Positions 35,109-45,421 of a stretch of 64,000 nucleotides of DNA are shown here, one piece after another. Position 1 is the first letter of the stretch. Each line of letters begins with the position of its first letter. A program made the position numbers and the translations under genes. The DNA comes from Marinobacter panjinensis (GTDB lineage: Bacteria > Pseudomonadota > Gammaproteobacteria > Pseudomonadales > Oleiphilaceae): contig NZ_SZYH01000001.1 of NCBI RefSeq assembly GCF_005298175.1, positions 1,240,001 to 1,304,000 on the forward strand. Direction: 5' to 3'. A model generated the notes under the pieces. The model was not told the DNA's origin. It did not search any database and was given only the letters and a program-made list of their open reading frames with translations.

Positions 35109-36515
35109 CTAGGCGCGCCCATACTGATCCTTTAGCCTCACAATATCGTCCTCTCCAAGATAAGATCCGGACTGAACTTCAATCAGTTCCAATGGAATGA
35201 CACCTGGGTTCTCCAGACAATGCACTTGCCCGACCGGAATATAGGTAGACTGATTCTCCGTCACCAGAAACTCCTTCTCCCCAACGGTCACTTTTGCGGT
35301 ACCACTTACAACAATCCAATGTTCCGCACGATGGTGGTGCATCTGTACCGAAAGTTTGGCTCCGGGCTTAACCGTTATCCGCTTGACCTGATACCGCTTA
35401 CCGTTGTCAATCGAGTCATACACACCCCAAGGTCGATATACCTCACGATGGTTCATATGCTCATGACGGCCATCGTTTTTGATGGCTTCAACGATCTTTT
35501 TGACATCCTGAACACTGTCTTTGTGGGCAACCAACACTGCATCTTTGGTTTCCACAACAATTAGGTCTTCCACACCCACAGTAGCAACCAGTTTATGTTC
35601 GGCATGAATCAGGCTGTTACGGGTATTAATGGCCAGTGAATCCCCTTTGCAAACATTGCCCTCAGAGTCCTTTTTGCCAATCTCCCACAAGGCTGACCAG
35701 GAACCAATGTCATTCCAACCCGCGTCGAGTGGAATCACTGCCGCATCAGACGTTTTTTCCATTACGGCATAATCAATCGACTCTTCGGGGCATTCAGCAA
35801 AAGTTGCGTCGTCTACCCGCACAAAATTCATGTCCTGGCTGCCACCCTCGAATGCCCGGGTACAGGCGTTCAAAATATCCGGACGAAATTCACGCAGCGC
35901 CTCAAGATAAACACTCGCCTTGAACATAAACATGCCGCTGTTCCAGTAGTAGTCTCCTGAATCCAGATAACTTTGTGCTGTACCCGAATCAGGTTTTTCC
36001 ACGAACCGCGCTACGTCAAAACCCTGCCGCAGCAGTGATGCCCCCCGCTGTATGTAGCCGTAGCCGGTTTCTGCATGAGTAGGCACAATGCCAAACGTCA
36101 CCAGCTTGTTTTTGCTCGCCAAAACCTCGGCAGCCTGAACGGCTTCCTGAAAAGCTTTGTCATCAGCAATAAAGTGATCTGCAGCGAGCACTAACAGCAC
36201 CGGGTCTTCACCGTTAAGAGTCGCATTCAAAGCAGCGAGTGCGATGGCGGGAGCGGTGTTGCGACCGACTGGTTCCAGTAGAATGCTGGCATCAATAACG
36301 GACAACTGACGCAACTGCTCTGCCACCATAAAACGGTGAGCTTCGTTACATATGATGGCCGGTGCCGCTATCTCAAGTCCGTCCAGGCGAGACAGAGTTT
36401 GCTGCAACAGCGTGCTATCACCGCAGAGTTTCAGAAACTGCTTGGGATTCAGTTGACGAGACAAGGGCCACAGGCGCGAACCAGTGCCGCCGGCCATAAT
36501 TATCGGAAGAAACAT
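35109..36515 (-). CDS. manC: Mannose-1-phosphate guanylyltransferase / mannose-6-phosphate isomerase
   Basis: Bifunctional enzyme that makes GDP-mannose, the precursor of the GDP-fucose made by gmd and fcl further along. The 468-residue protein has the nucleotidyltransferase signature [12 protein letters not shown] (about 9-20) and the block [14 protein letters not shown]. The C-terminal cupin isomerase domain shows [19 protein letters not shown], with the metal-binding His and Glu. Length is standard. It follows the broken manB on the same strand, with 157 bp between them. Confidence 0.95.
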   Translation of the reverse strand: MFLPIIMAGGTGSRLWPLSRQLNPKQFLKLCGDSTLLQQTLSRLDGLEIAAPAIICNEAHRFMVAEQLRQLSVIDASILLEPVGRNTAPAIALAALNATLNGEDPVLLVLAADHFIADDKAFQEAVQAAEVLASKNKLVTFGIVPTHAETGYGYIQRGASLLRQGFDVARFVEKPDSGTAQSYLDSGDYYWNSGMFMFKASVYLEALREFRPDILNACTRAFEGGSQDMNFVRVDDATFAECPEESIDYAVMEKTSDAAVIPLDAGWNDIGSWSALWEIGKKDSEGNVCKGDSLAINTRNSLIHAEHKLVATVGVEDLIVVETKDAVLVAHKDSVQDVKKIVEAIKNDGRHEHMNHREVYRPWGVYDSIDNGKRYQVKRITVKPGAKLSVQMHHHRAEHWIVVSGTAKVTVGEKEFLVTENQSTYIPVGQVHCLENPGVIPLELIEVQSGSYLGEDDIVRLKDQYGRA

Positions 36516-36672
36516 TTTAAGCCTTTAGTTTTGTATCGAAGAAGCCCTTTATTGGGCGGATTAGAATTTCTTGCAGAAAATCTGCCTTGACGATTGCGCT
36601 GCCAAAGAAAACCCGAAGAAATCAGGTACCAACTAACTTGGCACAGGCGCCCAGTATCCGCGGCAACAATCT

Positions 36673-38081
36673 CTACCCCAAAACCTTACGCAGCACACCC
36701 TGAACTAGCTCTACCGCTCGCGGCTCGCTTTCTGCCTCCGCATAACAGCGCAACTCAGGCGCGTTGCCGGAGGGGCGAAGATGCACTATCTCCCCGTTAT
36801 CCAGGGTTACCCGCAAACCATCAGTGGTATCTGCGGTTTTGATCGCGGAATCCAGCCCAAGATCCCGCTGCATGGCCGTCAAATCCTGCTGCCACGACTC
36901 CAGAAGGCTTTGGCTATGCTCGCGTGGAAAGGCTTTCAGGCGGTCGCAGGCCGTGTATCGGGCCGGCAAATCGGCAACCAGTTGCGACAATGGTTTGTTT
37001 GCCCGGGCTGCAGACACCATGAGCGTAAGCGCAGGAAGCAGGGCATCGCGGGTAGGTAACGCTTCGAGCAAACGCTCGTCTTTCTCAATGGTGCTGCCCA
37101 ATAGAAAACCACCATTCGCTTCAAAGCCCGCAACACGCTCATACCGATCAGCCAATTGCTCCATACCAGCCAACACGTAAGGCGAGCCAATTCGTGTGCG
37201 AAGCACTTCAGCGAAAGCGTCGGAATTCTCAATCGCCGTATTACAGCTAGCCGGTACCGCCAGCGCCTGAATATCCAGCTCACGAGCACATAAGAGTCCT
37301 ACGATGTCGCCTCTCAACCAGTTGCCTTGCTCATCCGCCAACAGCGGCCGATTGCCATCACCGTCTGTCGTGAGAATGGCATCAAGGCCGTGGGCGGCTG
37401 AACAGGCGCGGCCTCTGGCACGATCTTCATCACTGACGGCCTCGGTATCTACCGGCACGAATGAGTCACTGCGGCCCAGAACAACAACGTCGACGCCTAA
37501 CGCCTCCAGAACATCATGATTCAAATCGCGCCCAGCGGCAGAATGCTGATACAAGCCTATCCGGAGCCCTTTCAACGGCTGCCCCGTGAACCAACCCAGA
37601 TAACGAGCCTTCTAAGTCTCGGCAGCACGCACATCTTCCGCTTGCTGCACAACCTCGCCAAGAACCGGCATGGCTTTATCAATGGCCATAATGGCCTGTT
37701 CGTCGGCTTTGGCAATCTCACCATCTGGCCGATAAAACTTAATGCCATTACGATCAAACGGAATGTGATTGCCCGTTATCATAATGGCAGGCACTCCGCC
37801 TGCCATAGCCTGAAGTTCCAATGCTGGCGTGGGCAGAGCGCCGTAATTGTCCACCGCAATTCCCATAGCCCGGGCAGCGGCCGAACAGGCGGCCACCATG
37901 GGGGGACTGGCAGGCCGAAAATCCCGGCCAATCGCCAGGCGCTGCACCCGTGCTTCCTCGGCCATCACGACCAAAAATGCGGCCGTAAAAGCCGCACAAA
38001 CTTCGTCAGTAAGGTCTTCAACCAGTCCCGGGCACCGCTGGTGCCGAAGTCGATACCTGAGCGTTCAAGCACTTGTTTGAT
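36673..38081 (-). pseudogene. manB: Phosphomannomutase broken by a frameshift and an in-frame TAG
   Basis: Phosphomannomutase converts Man-6-P to Man-1-P for ManC. The family N terminus GIDFGTSGAR is present near 38050. One G is then missing from the run at 38027-38032, so the frame moves from GAR into a different frame; LTDEVCAAFTAAFLVVMAEE continues in the next one. A TAG at 37612-37614 interrupts the frame between AEDVRAAET and KARYLGWFTGQPLKG. Downstream, TTDGDGNRPLL (metal loop) and RPSGNAPELRCY (phosphate loop) are intact. The start is uncertain: GTG at 38072, or an ATC at 38081 after AAGG. With two independent lesions a functional product is very unlikely. Confidence 0.88.
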
Positions 38082-38142
38082 TTGCCTTAGACACTCCTTT
38101 ATAAACCAACAGCCACAGTCTAAACACACCCAAAGTGGGCTA

Positions 38143-38700
38143 TCAGTCTTTACCGGGCACCCGGTCGCCTGCCCCTTTACCAGCAACGGTCATAAAAATG
38201 TACTTGAAGTAAGCGCCCACTGTCAGGTTTGCCAGCATCTTCTGGTCCGTCTCCGCCAACAACACAGGCGTCGACATATCAATGTCATTCACCTGCGCCA
38301 ACCCGGTAATACCAGGCCGAGCAGCCAGCACACCCCGCTGTTCACGTTCAGCAATCAACTCTTCCTGGTTAAACAAGCAAGGCCGTGGCCCCACCAGGCT
38401 CATTTCACCTTTCAGCACATTCCACAGCTGCGGCAACTCATCCAGCTTGGTGCGGCGCAGGAAGTGCCCGAAAGGCGTAATCGCACTGGCGCTGGCGAGG
38501 TGACTGGCCACATGGGCGGTGTCTTTTTTCATAGTGCGGAACTTCACCAGAGTGAACGGCTTTTTGTTGCGCCCTACCCGCTCCTGGCGAAAAACGGAAG
38601 AGCCGGTATCGAAAAAACCAATAACCATCAGAACCAACAGCACCGGAAAGCCGAATAGCAAACCAAACAACGAAAAGAATAAATCAAATAACCGAATCAA
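38143..38700 (-). CDS. Initiating phosphoglycosyl transferase (PglC/WcaJ-C type)
   Basis: Transfers a sugar phosphate from a UDP-sugar to undecaprenyl phosphate, the first step of glycan assembly. The 185-residue monotopic protein has one N-terminal re-entrant/membrane helix ([21 protein letters not shown]) and the core motifs [28 protein letters not shown] and SLVGPRP. The start is TTG at 38700, which overlaps the stop of the upstream epimerase gene (TTGA) and has GGAG 9 nt before it. The longer in-frame reading further upstream runs through the epimerase gene and is spurious. The substrate is probably UDP-QuiNAc/FucNAc or a related sugar made by WbpM and the epimerase. Confidence 0.88.
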   Translation of the reverse strand: MIRLFDLFFSLFGLLFGFPVLLVLMVIGFFDTGSSVFRQERVGRNKKPFTLVKFRTMKKDTAHVASHLASASAITPFGHFLRRTKLDELPQLWNVLKGEMSLVGPRPCLFNQEELIAEREQRGVLAARPGITGLAQVNDIDMSTPVLLAETDQKMLANLTVGAYFKYIFMTVAGKGAGDRVPGKD

Positions 38701-39641
38701 CGTCCATTCTCCGAAACAAAACAACGCCGAAGCCCTTCCTCCACCGACAGTGGCGGCTCCCAGCCCAATAGGTTGCGTGCTTTGGAAATATCCACCTGCA
38801 AGGAACCCAGCAAGCCTTGTGAAAAATTTTGCTTTCCCAAAAGCCATGCCCCGAACTTCAGCATACCGACTGGCACAGGAATCAACCGCACGTGTTTTCC
38901 CATAGCTTCGCCCGCACCTCGCAGTAATTGCGTCGTGGATAGGTCCTCTCCGTCGCCGGCGAGAAACACCTGTCCAGTAGCGGCCGGGTGATCAATACAA
39001 ACAGTAATCAAATCCAGGAGATTATCCAATGATACTAGAGTGCGCCGGTTATCCACGGCCCCCAGCGGCAAAGGTATGCCACGGTCAATCCACTTCACGA
39101 GGCTGCCAAACTTACCAGGAGCATTAGGTCCGTATACGAGTGGAGGGCGGATTATTACAACCTCCATGCCGGTCTTTTGGGAGAATTCCAACAATTCCCT
39201 CTCGGCCTCCCATTTCGACTGGGCGTATGCGTTCACTGGGCGAGGAAGATCCTCTTCTGTAAAAGGCGTTTCGTTAGTATCTCCGTTAACGCCGACCGAG
39301 CTCACAAAAACCATTCGCTTCACGCCGGCTGCTAAAGCAGCTTTGGCGACATTTAGGCTTCCGGAAACATTAACACGCCTAAATTCGGCCAATGGATCGT
39401 CGCTATATCGCGAATTTACATGGGCTAGACCGGCCAAATGGATGACAACATCCATACCTTGAAAACATTGTGGCGCATCTCCTCCTTCATATAGACATCC
39501 CGCAGCCCTGATAGGGATGTCAAGCTCTTTTTTTGCTTTGCGAGTTAATCCGATTATCTCATCAAAGTTACAATCTTTCTGCAATGCTTTACCCAAAGCA
39601 GAACCAATGAAGCCGGAAACACCTGTAATCACTATATTCAC
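38697..39641 (-). CDS. NAD-dependent epimerase/reductase (WbpV-like 4-keto-sugar reductase)
   Basis: A 314-residue extended SDR with TGVSGFIGSALGKAL at the N terminus and the YxxxK pair in NAYAQSKWEAERELL; SSVGVNGDT carries the catalytic Ser. Placement next to the initiating transferase follows the WbpV-WbpL arrangement of Pseudomonas O-antigen clusters. There the reductase turns UDP-4-keto-6-deoxy-GlcNAc (from WbpM) into UDP-QuiNAc or UDP-FucNAc. The exact stereochemistry cannot be told. It overlaps both neighbours by 4 bp. Confidence 0.82.
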   Translation of the reverse strand: MNIVITGVSGFIGSALGKALQKDCNFDEIIGLTRKAKKELDIPIRAAGCLYEGGDAPQCFQGMDVVIHLAGLAHVNSRYSDDPLAEFRRVNVSGSLNVAKAALAAGVKRMVFVSSVGVNGDTNETPFTEEDLPRPVNAYAQSKWEAERELLEFSQKTGMEVVIIRPPLVYGPNAPGKFGSLVKWIDRGIPLPLGAVDNRRTLVSLDNLLDLITVCIDHPAATGQVFLAGDGEDLSTTQLLRGAGEAMGKHVRLIPVPVGMLKFGAWLLGKQNFSQGLLGSLQVDISKARNLLGWEPPLSVEEGLRRCFVSENGR

Positions 39642-40750
39642 GTTTTAGACTCTACGGCAAGTGCTTGTAGATACACAGACTCTGTCCTATGCAGCATTGC
39701 TTCAAAGGTGAACTCGCGTTCGAACTCTAAATGCCCTGCTTCACCCATTCTAACTCGCGCTTCGGGTTCTGAAATAATTTTTCTTAGCGACTCAATAAGT
39801 TCGGCCCGCCCATTCCGAGGCACCAAATATCCGGTTACTCCATCGGTAACTGCCTCGCTTACCCCTCCCACATCTGACGCAACTACTGGCAAACCTGCTC
39901 GCATTGCTTCAAGGATAGTTAGAGGCAAGCCTTCCCAACGAGACACTAATATCAAGGCATCCGAACGGCTCAGGCACTCTGGAACATCATCCCTTTCACC
40001 GAGGAATAAAACGCGCTTAGACAGCCCGAGACTCTCAACCAGAGACTTTGCACTCTCCAGAGTAGGCCCATCACCAATGAAATCCATAGACCAGTCTAGA
40101 CACTTAATAGTTGCAAGCGACTCAATCACAGCTCGCTGATCCTTAGGTTCCTCGAACCTGGCGACCATAACCAGCTTTGCACGTTGGTCTTGATGGGTTG
40201 CTCGCAAAGCCTGTGGTACATCTGGCATCCCGTTATGAACAACCACCATCTGATCATATGATGCAACCTTTTCCTGAATTGCGATATTCCGGTCGTACTC
40301 GGACACCGTGATGATTCGATCAGAAATATTGGCCATTGCCCTTTCTACTACCGCGTACAACTTCCGTTTTGCCTCAGAAACGCCCTCAGTAAACGGCCAT
40401 CCATGAGCAGTATAAACCGCGGGGACCGAAAGACGCTTTGCAACTAATCGGCCTAATATACCCGCCTTGGCCGAGTGGAGGTGAACTAGATCCGGCTTCA
40501 AGTCGGCTAACGCTCTCAATAGTTCAAAGTAACCCCGAATATCAGCACAAGGAGAGATTTCTCGCACAAGAAATTTCAACGACCGACAATCGATACCAAG
40601 CTGTCTAGCGCGATCAACAACAATCCCCTGGCCACCAATAAGAACGACGACCGTGTGCCCAAGATCCTTCATGCCTTTGGCCAGATCCAGCAAGTGGACA
40701 CTTGCACCTCCCATTACATCAGACCGAGTAATCACATAAACCAATTTCAA
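39638..40750 (-). CDS. Glycosyltransferase family 4
   Basis: A retaining GT-B transferase of 370 residues. The start is probably TTG at 40750, preceded by GGAGGG; it gives the family N terminus LKLVYVITRSDVMGGASVHLL. An ATG further upstream is in frame but poorly placed. The C-terminal donor site shows GDGPTLESAKSLV and EGLPLTILEAMRAGLPVVASDVGG (E-x7-E motif). It overlaps the epimerase gene by 4 bp. Such enzymes add the next sugar after the initiating transferase; donor and acceptor are unknown. Confidence 0.85.
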   Translation of the reverse strand: MKLVYVITRSDVMGGASVHLLDLAKGMKDLGHTVVVLIGGQGIVVDRARQLGIDCRSLKFLVREISPCADIRGYFELLRALADLKPDLVHLHSAKAGILGRLVAKRLSVPAVYTAHGWPFTEGVSEAKRKLYAVVERAMANISDRIITVSEYDRNIAIQEKVASYDQMVVVHNGMPDVPQALRATHQDQRAKLVMVARFEEPKDQRAVIESLATIKCLDWSMDFIGDGPTLESAKSLVESLGLSKRVLFLGERDDVPECLSRSDALILVSRWEGLPLTILEAMRAGLPVVASDVGGVSEAVTDGVTGYLVPRNGRAELIESLRKIISEPEARVRMGEAGHLEFEREFTFEAMLHRTESVYLQALAVESKT

Positions 40751-41534
40751 ATGTGGGCCCTCCCAAAGCTGAAAATCAGCCATTCCCAAAGGCAACGCAA
40801 CTTCAGGCCATACCGCATATCTTCATCCTTGATATAATCCTCACTAACTTTCGGCAGTTGGCGATCTGACATCCTAATCTTCGACGCAATTAGGGCGTCA
40901 AATAAAAATTTCAGAGACAAGTCCGCACGGCCATCACCCTTTTAACCGGGGTTCCAAAATAGATCTCAGGCTAAAATGGCCAATTTGTGTTTAAGGGTAT
41001 CCGGTCATTTGGACAACTAGGCATACAGCGGGGGGGGGGATACCTCCCTAACACAGCACATTTGGCGCACTGCATTGCGTTGACAGAATTCCTCAATCAG
41101 CGCGTACTTCACCCTTAGGACTTCGCGAAGTACCCAGACACCTTTCTTAGAAATCTATTTCCCTTCCTCAGAGTCTTCTTCTCACGCTGCAGCTTGCCCA
41201 TGGCTTCGCTCTCACCTTGCAGGAGTAATCAACGCCACTAACGCTGTTGAACTGCTCGTCCGCCAGGCGGATAAACTGACTACGCTAATTCTAGATCTGG
41301 CTCGGGTGACTGCCTAGATCACGGGTAACGGATGCTGCCGCGTTACCAGATTGACCAGCTCTTAGCACTGCTTTTCACCGAAAGTGTGCGGTGTACGGCT
41401 GGATCTTCTCGCAGCTCATTGGGCACCTGCGTGGTAACGGAAACCTTAACTCTACACGGTGTCTATAGTTCGGGGTAATTCGGGAACGTATTTAAGTAAG
41501 ATTTGGATAAAATCAAGCACCGATCTAATACTCG
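40751..41534. other. Gene-free stretch of 784 bp
   Basis: No credible gene is present. The central part (41037-41201) holds an IS3-family transposase remnant. A run of ten G (41030-41039) marks its left end. The parts on either side show short open frames with many stops and nothing I recognise. It separates the two halves of the acquired glycan cluster and looks like a decayed insertion scar. Confidence 0.7.
41037..41201 (-). mobile_element. IS3-family transposase remnant (OrfA end, OrfB start)
   Basis: On the minus strand, 41115-41201 reads MGKLQREKKTLRKGNRFLRK, then VSGYFAKS and a stop; this is the leucine-zipper-like C-terminal end of IS3 OrfA. Directly after, in another frame (about 41109-41037), comes KYALIEEFCQRNAVRQMCCV, then REVS, the typical start of OrfB. 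The sequence breaks off at a run of ten G. Terminal inverted repeats were not found. Confidence 0.75.
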
Positions 41535-42296
41535 CTATTTTCTAGCTCTCAATACAAATTTCAATAGCGAATAGAGCCCCCCTCCTAAGAAAAACAACTT
41601 TTGCATTCCCTTACTGATTAGAAATTCTCGGAGAAAGTATCCACACACCTCCGCATAAGCTAACGCGCTACCTTGAGTAGAATTATTATGAACTCTGTAT
41701 AACAGTAACTTTTCGTCAAGATTCTCCCATCGAACCCTACCTCGGTGAAGCCGTAACCACAAATCGTAGTCTTCAGAATTATATCCTGAGTTGTAGCCAC
41801 GATTAGCGATAAGTACTCTCTTCTTAAATATTACTGACGGATGACAGAAAGGCGCGCCGATGAATAAACGAAACCCAATGCTATTGCCTTTAGGATACCT
41901 TCGCTCCCCTATAGTATTACCGTCAGAATCAATTAAAATAATATCTGCACCCAACACATCCAAATTCTTCTCTTTTAAATATGACAGCTGTTTCGAAAAC
42001 CGCTCCGGCATACATACATCATCCGCATCCATCCTGCCAATATAATCCGATCTTGAGAAAGTAATCCCGAAGTTGAGAGCAAAAGATAGTTGCCCAATAG
42101 GCGACTTCAATATTTGTACGTTGGCTAAATTACCGTACTCCGAGTTAAAATATGCCCAGACCTCTTCACAACGATCGCCATTAGCGACCAGAATCAACTC
42201 CAAATTGACGTCAATGGAGGCTAGTACGCTACTAACAGCAACAGAAGTATACTGATCAATCCTGTTGCAAGCCAGAATTACAGAAATATCGTACAT
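41535..42296 (-). CDS. Glycosyltransferase family 2
   Basis: An inverting GT-A transferase of 253 residues. The N terminus ISVILACNRIDQYTSVAVSS is typical of GT2; IGRMDADDVCMPERF carries the DxD metal-binding motif, and EDYDLWLRLHRGR matches the catalytic-base region. A short hydrophobic C-terminal stretch (KLFFLGGGLYSLLKFVLRA) may contact the membrane. Base composition is AT-rich compared with the core genes. It starts 9 bp after the fucosyltransferase gene. Donor unknown. Confidence 0.85.
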   Translation of the reverse strand: MYDISVILACNRIDQYTSVAVSSVLASIDVNLELILVANGDRCEEVWAYFNSEYGNLANVQILKSPIGQLSFALNFGITFSRSDYIGRMDADDVCMPERFSKQLSYLKEKNLDVLGADIILIDSDGNTIGERRYPKGNSIGFRLFIGAPFCHPSVIFKKRVLIANRGYNSGYNSEDYDLWLRLHRGRVRWENLDEKLLLYRVHNNSTQGSALAYAEVCGYFLREFLISKGMQKLFFLGGGLYSLLKFVLRARK

Positions 42297-42305
42297 AAAC
42301 CACCT

Positions 42306-43157
42306 TTAACGCTTTTTGACTCTCATCCAAGAACTGAGAGACGGATCGCTAGATCCTCTTTGCGGACGTTCGTACCAAGGGTAAGGTGAGATAACTATTT
42401 GTTTATTGTGGTTGGCCAAATAGGCACCCCACCAACTAAAGCTACTATTAGCAATCACGTTATGTTTGCATTGGCTCATTAGCCAAAGATCCACCTCTTG
42501 GGAATGATCTTTCACATAAGTAACGCACGCACCAGAAAAGGTACCATCCAAATTATCAGCTACCCACTGATGATCATTCGTAAAAACAAAAAAATGCGGG
42601 TCAGTCAACTTATCTTTTATTATGTCGATAGCCTCTTTATAGTAGCTCGTTGAACAAATCCCATGATTTTTTATGACATCAGCCCGCGTGTAATCACCTC
42701 GCCGAACATGAACTGAAACCGAATCACAGCTTCTGATAAACTTCGACAACCTTTCTTCTTGCAATGAAATCACAGAAGGAACAAAGTATTTTTTTAAAAC
42801 ATCAAATTTTTTATCGAAATATTTATGATCTTGCCAGTAACCAATCAAGTATCCGCTTTTTATCTGTTTTACCTTATCAGAGTATTTTTTCTCATGAAAA
42901 AAAAACGGAGTAACCACAGTCAAAACTGGGAATTTATCTAAAATTTTAACTATATATCTAACGACAGGGTTTGGATTATATTTTTTAAATTCAGGCAGCC
43001 TAAGATGATTCAATCGGTATCCACCATGTTTTTTATCCTTAAAAAAAGACGACCGATCTACCAAGATAGAATTTGATCTATTTTCTGAAATAGAAAGTGC
43101 TGTTGAAATCTGAAACAGCTGATTTCCTAAACCCCCAGTCAATCTAACAATATACAT
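42306..43157 (-). CDS. Alpha-1,2-fucosyltransferase-type glycosyltransferase (GT11)
   Basis: A 283-residue GT-B enzyme of the GT11 family, which transfers fucose from GDP-L-fucose. It begins IVRLTGGLGNQLFQISTALS and has the donor-binding motif HVRRGDY (about residues 150-156). The C-terminal block NSSFSWWGAYLANHNKQIVISPYPW is strongly conserved in the family. Its neighbours gmd and fcl make GDP-fucose, which agrees. The gene is very AT-rich, unlike the core genome. Confidence 0.88.
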   Translation of the reverse strand: MYIVRLTGGLGNQLFQISTALSISENRSNSILVDRSSFFKDKKHGGYRLNHLRLPEFKKYNPNPVVRYIVKILDKFPVLTVVTPFFFHEKKYSDKVKQIKSGYLIGYWQDHKYFDKKFDVLKKYFVPSVISLQEERLSKFIRSCDSVSVHVRRGDYTRADVIKNHGICSTSYYKEAIDIIKDKLTDPHFFVFTNDHQWVADNLDGTFSGACVTYVKDHSQEVDLWLMSQCKHNVIANSSFSWWGAYLANHNKQIVISPYPWYERPQRGSSDPSLSSWMRVKKR

Positions 43158-43311
43158 AAACTATTCTCTCTAATAACCCTAAGCTCGTAGATTTAGACTA
43201 TCAATTATAGAAATAAAACCCACCAACGGGCTTAGGTCATTCCGTTCCGTACGATTAAACTAGCGCCAAGCCAGCAAGCTGATACCCTAATAGATGAAAA
43301 TTAATGAATTT

Positions 43312-44277
43312 TCACTCCCTTAACAGTTTCTGCTGTTTCAGGAACCAGAGATACGTTTGATGAAGCCCGACTTTCAACGTGATTTTGGGATTCCATCCTA
43401 AGTCCCTCAATCGTGAGACATCCATTAACTTCCGAGGCGTTCCATCCGGTTTGCTCGTATCAAACACCAACTCCCCCTCAAAACCTACAACATGCTGCAT
43501 GGTCGCAGCCAGCTCGCGAATCGTGCAATCCACCCCAGTGCCCACGTTAATATGCGAGAGCATTGGTTGGGTGTTTGCCTTGTATGTATCTTCGTTTAGG
43601 TTCATCACGTACACACTGGCGGAAGCCATATCATCAACGTGCAGGAATTCACGCATAGGCTTACCACTGCCCCATACCACAACTTCTTTGGCACCTGCCT
43701 CTTTGGCCTCGTGGAAACGACGCATCATTGCCGGGATTACGTGGCTATTCTCGGGATGAAAGTTATCATTTTCGCCGTAAAGATTCGTCGGCATCACACT
43801 GCGGTAATCGCGGCGGTACTGACGGTTGTAGCTTTCACACAGTTTAATGCCGGCGATCTTGGCGATCGCATAGGGCTCGTTGGTGGGTTCGAGGGTACCA
43901 GTCAATAGCGCATCTTCTTTCATGGGCTGCTCGGCCATTTTCGGATAAATGCAGGACGAGCCCAAGAACAGAAGTCTTTGGACGCCAGCCATGTGGGCAG
44001 CATGGACAATATTAGCTTCGACCATCAGATTTTCGTAGATGAACTCAGCAGGGTAGTTGTTGTTTGCTTGAATACCACCGACTTTCGCCGCGGCAAGGTA
44101 GACCTGGTCAATGCTCTCCTCCCGAAAAAACTGATGCACCGAGGCTTGGTTCAGCAGATCCAATTCCGACCTGCTGCGGGTAACCAGCTCAATCTCAGGG
44201 TTATTCTGCAACTGGCGCACCAGCGCAGAACCGACCATTCCTCCGTGCCCAGCCACAAATACACGTATATTGCCCAT
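43312..44277 (-). CDS. fcl: GDP-L-fucose synthase
   Basis: An epimerase-reductase that turns GDP-4-keto-6-deoxymannose into GDP-L-fucose with NADPH. The 321-residue protein has [14 protein letters not shown] at the N terminus, the catalytic [16 protein letters not shown] (YxxxK) and the family block [15 protein letters not shown] with [11 protein letters not shown]. Length and order beside gmd are standard. The gene ends 6 bp before the gmd end. Confidence 0.96.
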   Translation of the reverse strand: MGNIRVFVAGHGGMVGSALVRQLQNNPEIELVTRSRSELDLLNQASVHQFFREESIDQVYLAAAKVGGIQANNNYPAEFIYENLMVEANIVHAAHMAGVQRLLFLGSSCIYPKMAEQPMKEDALLTGTLEPTNEPYAIAKIAGIKLCESYNRQYRRDYRSVMPTNLYGENDNFHPENSHVIPAMMRRFHEAKEAGAKEVVVWGSGKPMREFLHVDDMASASVYVMNLNEDTYKANTQPMLSHINVGTGVDCTIRELAATMQHVVGFEGELVFDTSKPDGTPRKLMDVSRLRDLGWNPKITLKVGLHQTYLWFLKQQKLLRE

Positions 44278-44283
44278 AACTCA

Positions 44284-45402
44284 TCACTTCTCTAGGGAAA
44301 CTGGAATTTCATACCCGTGCAGTTTGAGCAGGGCATGTCGCTTGGCTGTCTTAAGGTCGTCGGCCACCATTTCCGAACACATTTCCTGCGTGGTAATTTC
44401 CGGCGTCCAGCCCAGCTTTTCCCTGGCTTTTGTAGGATCGCCTAGCAATGTTTCCACCTCCGCCGGTCGGAAATAGCGCGGGTCGACTCGCACTACAACA
44501 TCCCCAACCTTTAGTGCAGGCGCGTTATCGCCCTCGATGGACTCAATCACCGCAACCTCTTCCACGCCGTTTCCTTCAAACTGCAGAGAAATACCCAGCT
44601 CCTTCGCGGACCATTCAATGAACTGACGAACAGAATACTGCACACCGGTCGCTATTACGTAATCCTCGGGCTGATCCTGCTGGAGCATCATCCATTGCAT
44701 ACGCACGTAGTCTTTGGCGTGACCCCAGTCACGCAACGCGTTCATGTTACCTATATACAGACAGTCTTCCAGCCCTTGGGCGATGTTCGCCAGGCCACGA
44801 GTGATCTTGCGGGTAACGAAGGTCTCACCACGGCGCGGAGATTCATGGTTAAATAGCACGCCATTGCACGCATACATGCCATAAGCCTCCCGGTAGTTTA
44901 CCGTAATCCAGTAGGCGTACAGCTTAGCTACGGCGTAGGGGGAGCGCGGATAAAACGGTGTAGTTTCCTTCTGCGGTGTTTCCTGAACCAACCCATATAA
45001 TTCGGAGGTCGATGCTTGATAGAAGCGTGCTTTCTTTTCGAGGCCAAGTAAACGGATCGCTTCCAGCAACCGAAGCGTACCCATGGCGTCTACATCTGCA
45101 GTGTATTCGGGAGATTCGAACGAAACTGCCACATGGGACTGCGCACCCAGGTTATAAACCTCGTCTGGTTGGACTTCCTGAAGAATACGGGTGAGGTTCG
45201 AGGAGTCTGTTAAATCGCCATAGTGAAGAATGAAGTTCTGGTGTTCTACATGGGGATCTTGGTAGATATGGTCCACACGCTGGGTGTTGAAAAGCGAAGC
45301 ACGACGCTTTATCCCGTGGACTTGGTAGCCTTTTTCCAAAAGAAATTCGGCGAGGTAAGACCCGTCTTGACCGGTAATGCCTGTTATAAGCGCTGTTTTC
45401 AT
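44284..45402 (-). CDS. gmd: GDP-mannose 4,6-dehydratase
   Basis: Makes GDP-4-keto-6-deoxy-D-mannose from GDP-mannose, the step before Fcl. The 372-residue protein has [19 protein letters not shown] (about 8-26), [11 protein letters not shown] and the catalytic [15 protein letters not shown]. The long C terminus ([20 protein letters not shown]) is typical. Base composition is closer to the core genome than to its AT-rich neighbours, so the pair gmd-fcl may have come from another donor. Confidence 0.96.
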   Translation of the reverse strand: MKTALITGITGQDGSYLAEFLLEKGYQVHGIKRRASLFNTQRVDHIYQDPHVEHQNFILHYGDLTDSSNLTRILQEVQPDEVYNLGAQSHVAVSFESPEYTADVDAMGTLRLLEAIRLLGLEKKARFYQASTSELYGLVQETPQKETTPFYPRSPYAVAKLYAYWITVNYREAYGMYACNGVLFNHESPRRGETFVTRKITRGLANIAQGLEDCLYIGNMNALRDWGHAKDYVRMQWMMLQQDQPEDYVIATGVQYSVRQFIEWSAKELGISLQFEGNGVEEVAVIESIEGDNAPALKVGDVVVRVDPRYFRPAEVETLLGDPTKAREKLGWTPEITTQEMCSEMVADDLKTAKRHALLKLHGYEIPVSLEK

Positions 45403-45421
45403 AAATTTCCTTAAATAATAG

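Noticed and set aside
37612..37614. TAG in manB as a recoded codon (readthrough or pyrrolysine)
   Set aside because: The gene also has an upstream frameshift, no pyrrolysine machinery is visible, and no stem-loop follows. Plain gene decay is simpler.
38143..38847. Longer reading of the phosphoglycosyl transferase beginning at 38847
   Set aside because: Its first 50 codons lie inside the conserved end of the epimerase gene in another frame. The TTG at 38700 with GGAG upstream fits the family start.
41030..41039. Ten-G run as a phase-variation switch
   Set aside because: It is not within or just before any intact gene; it touches only the IS3 remnant.
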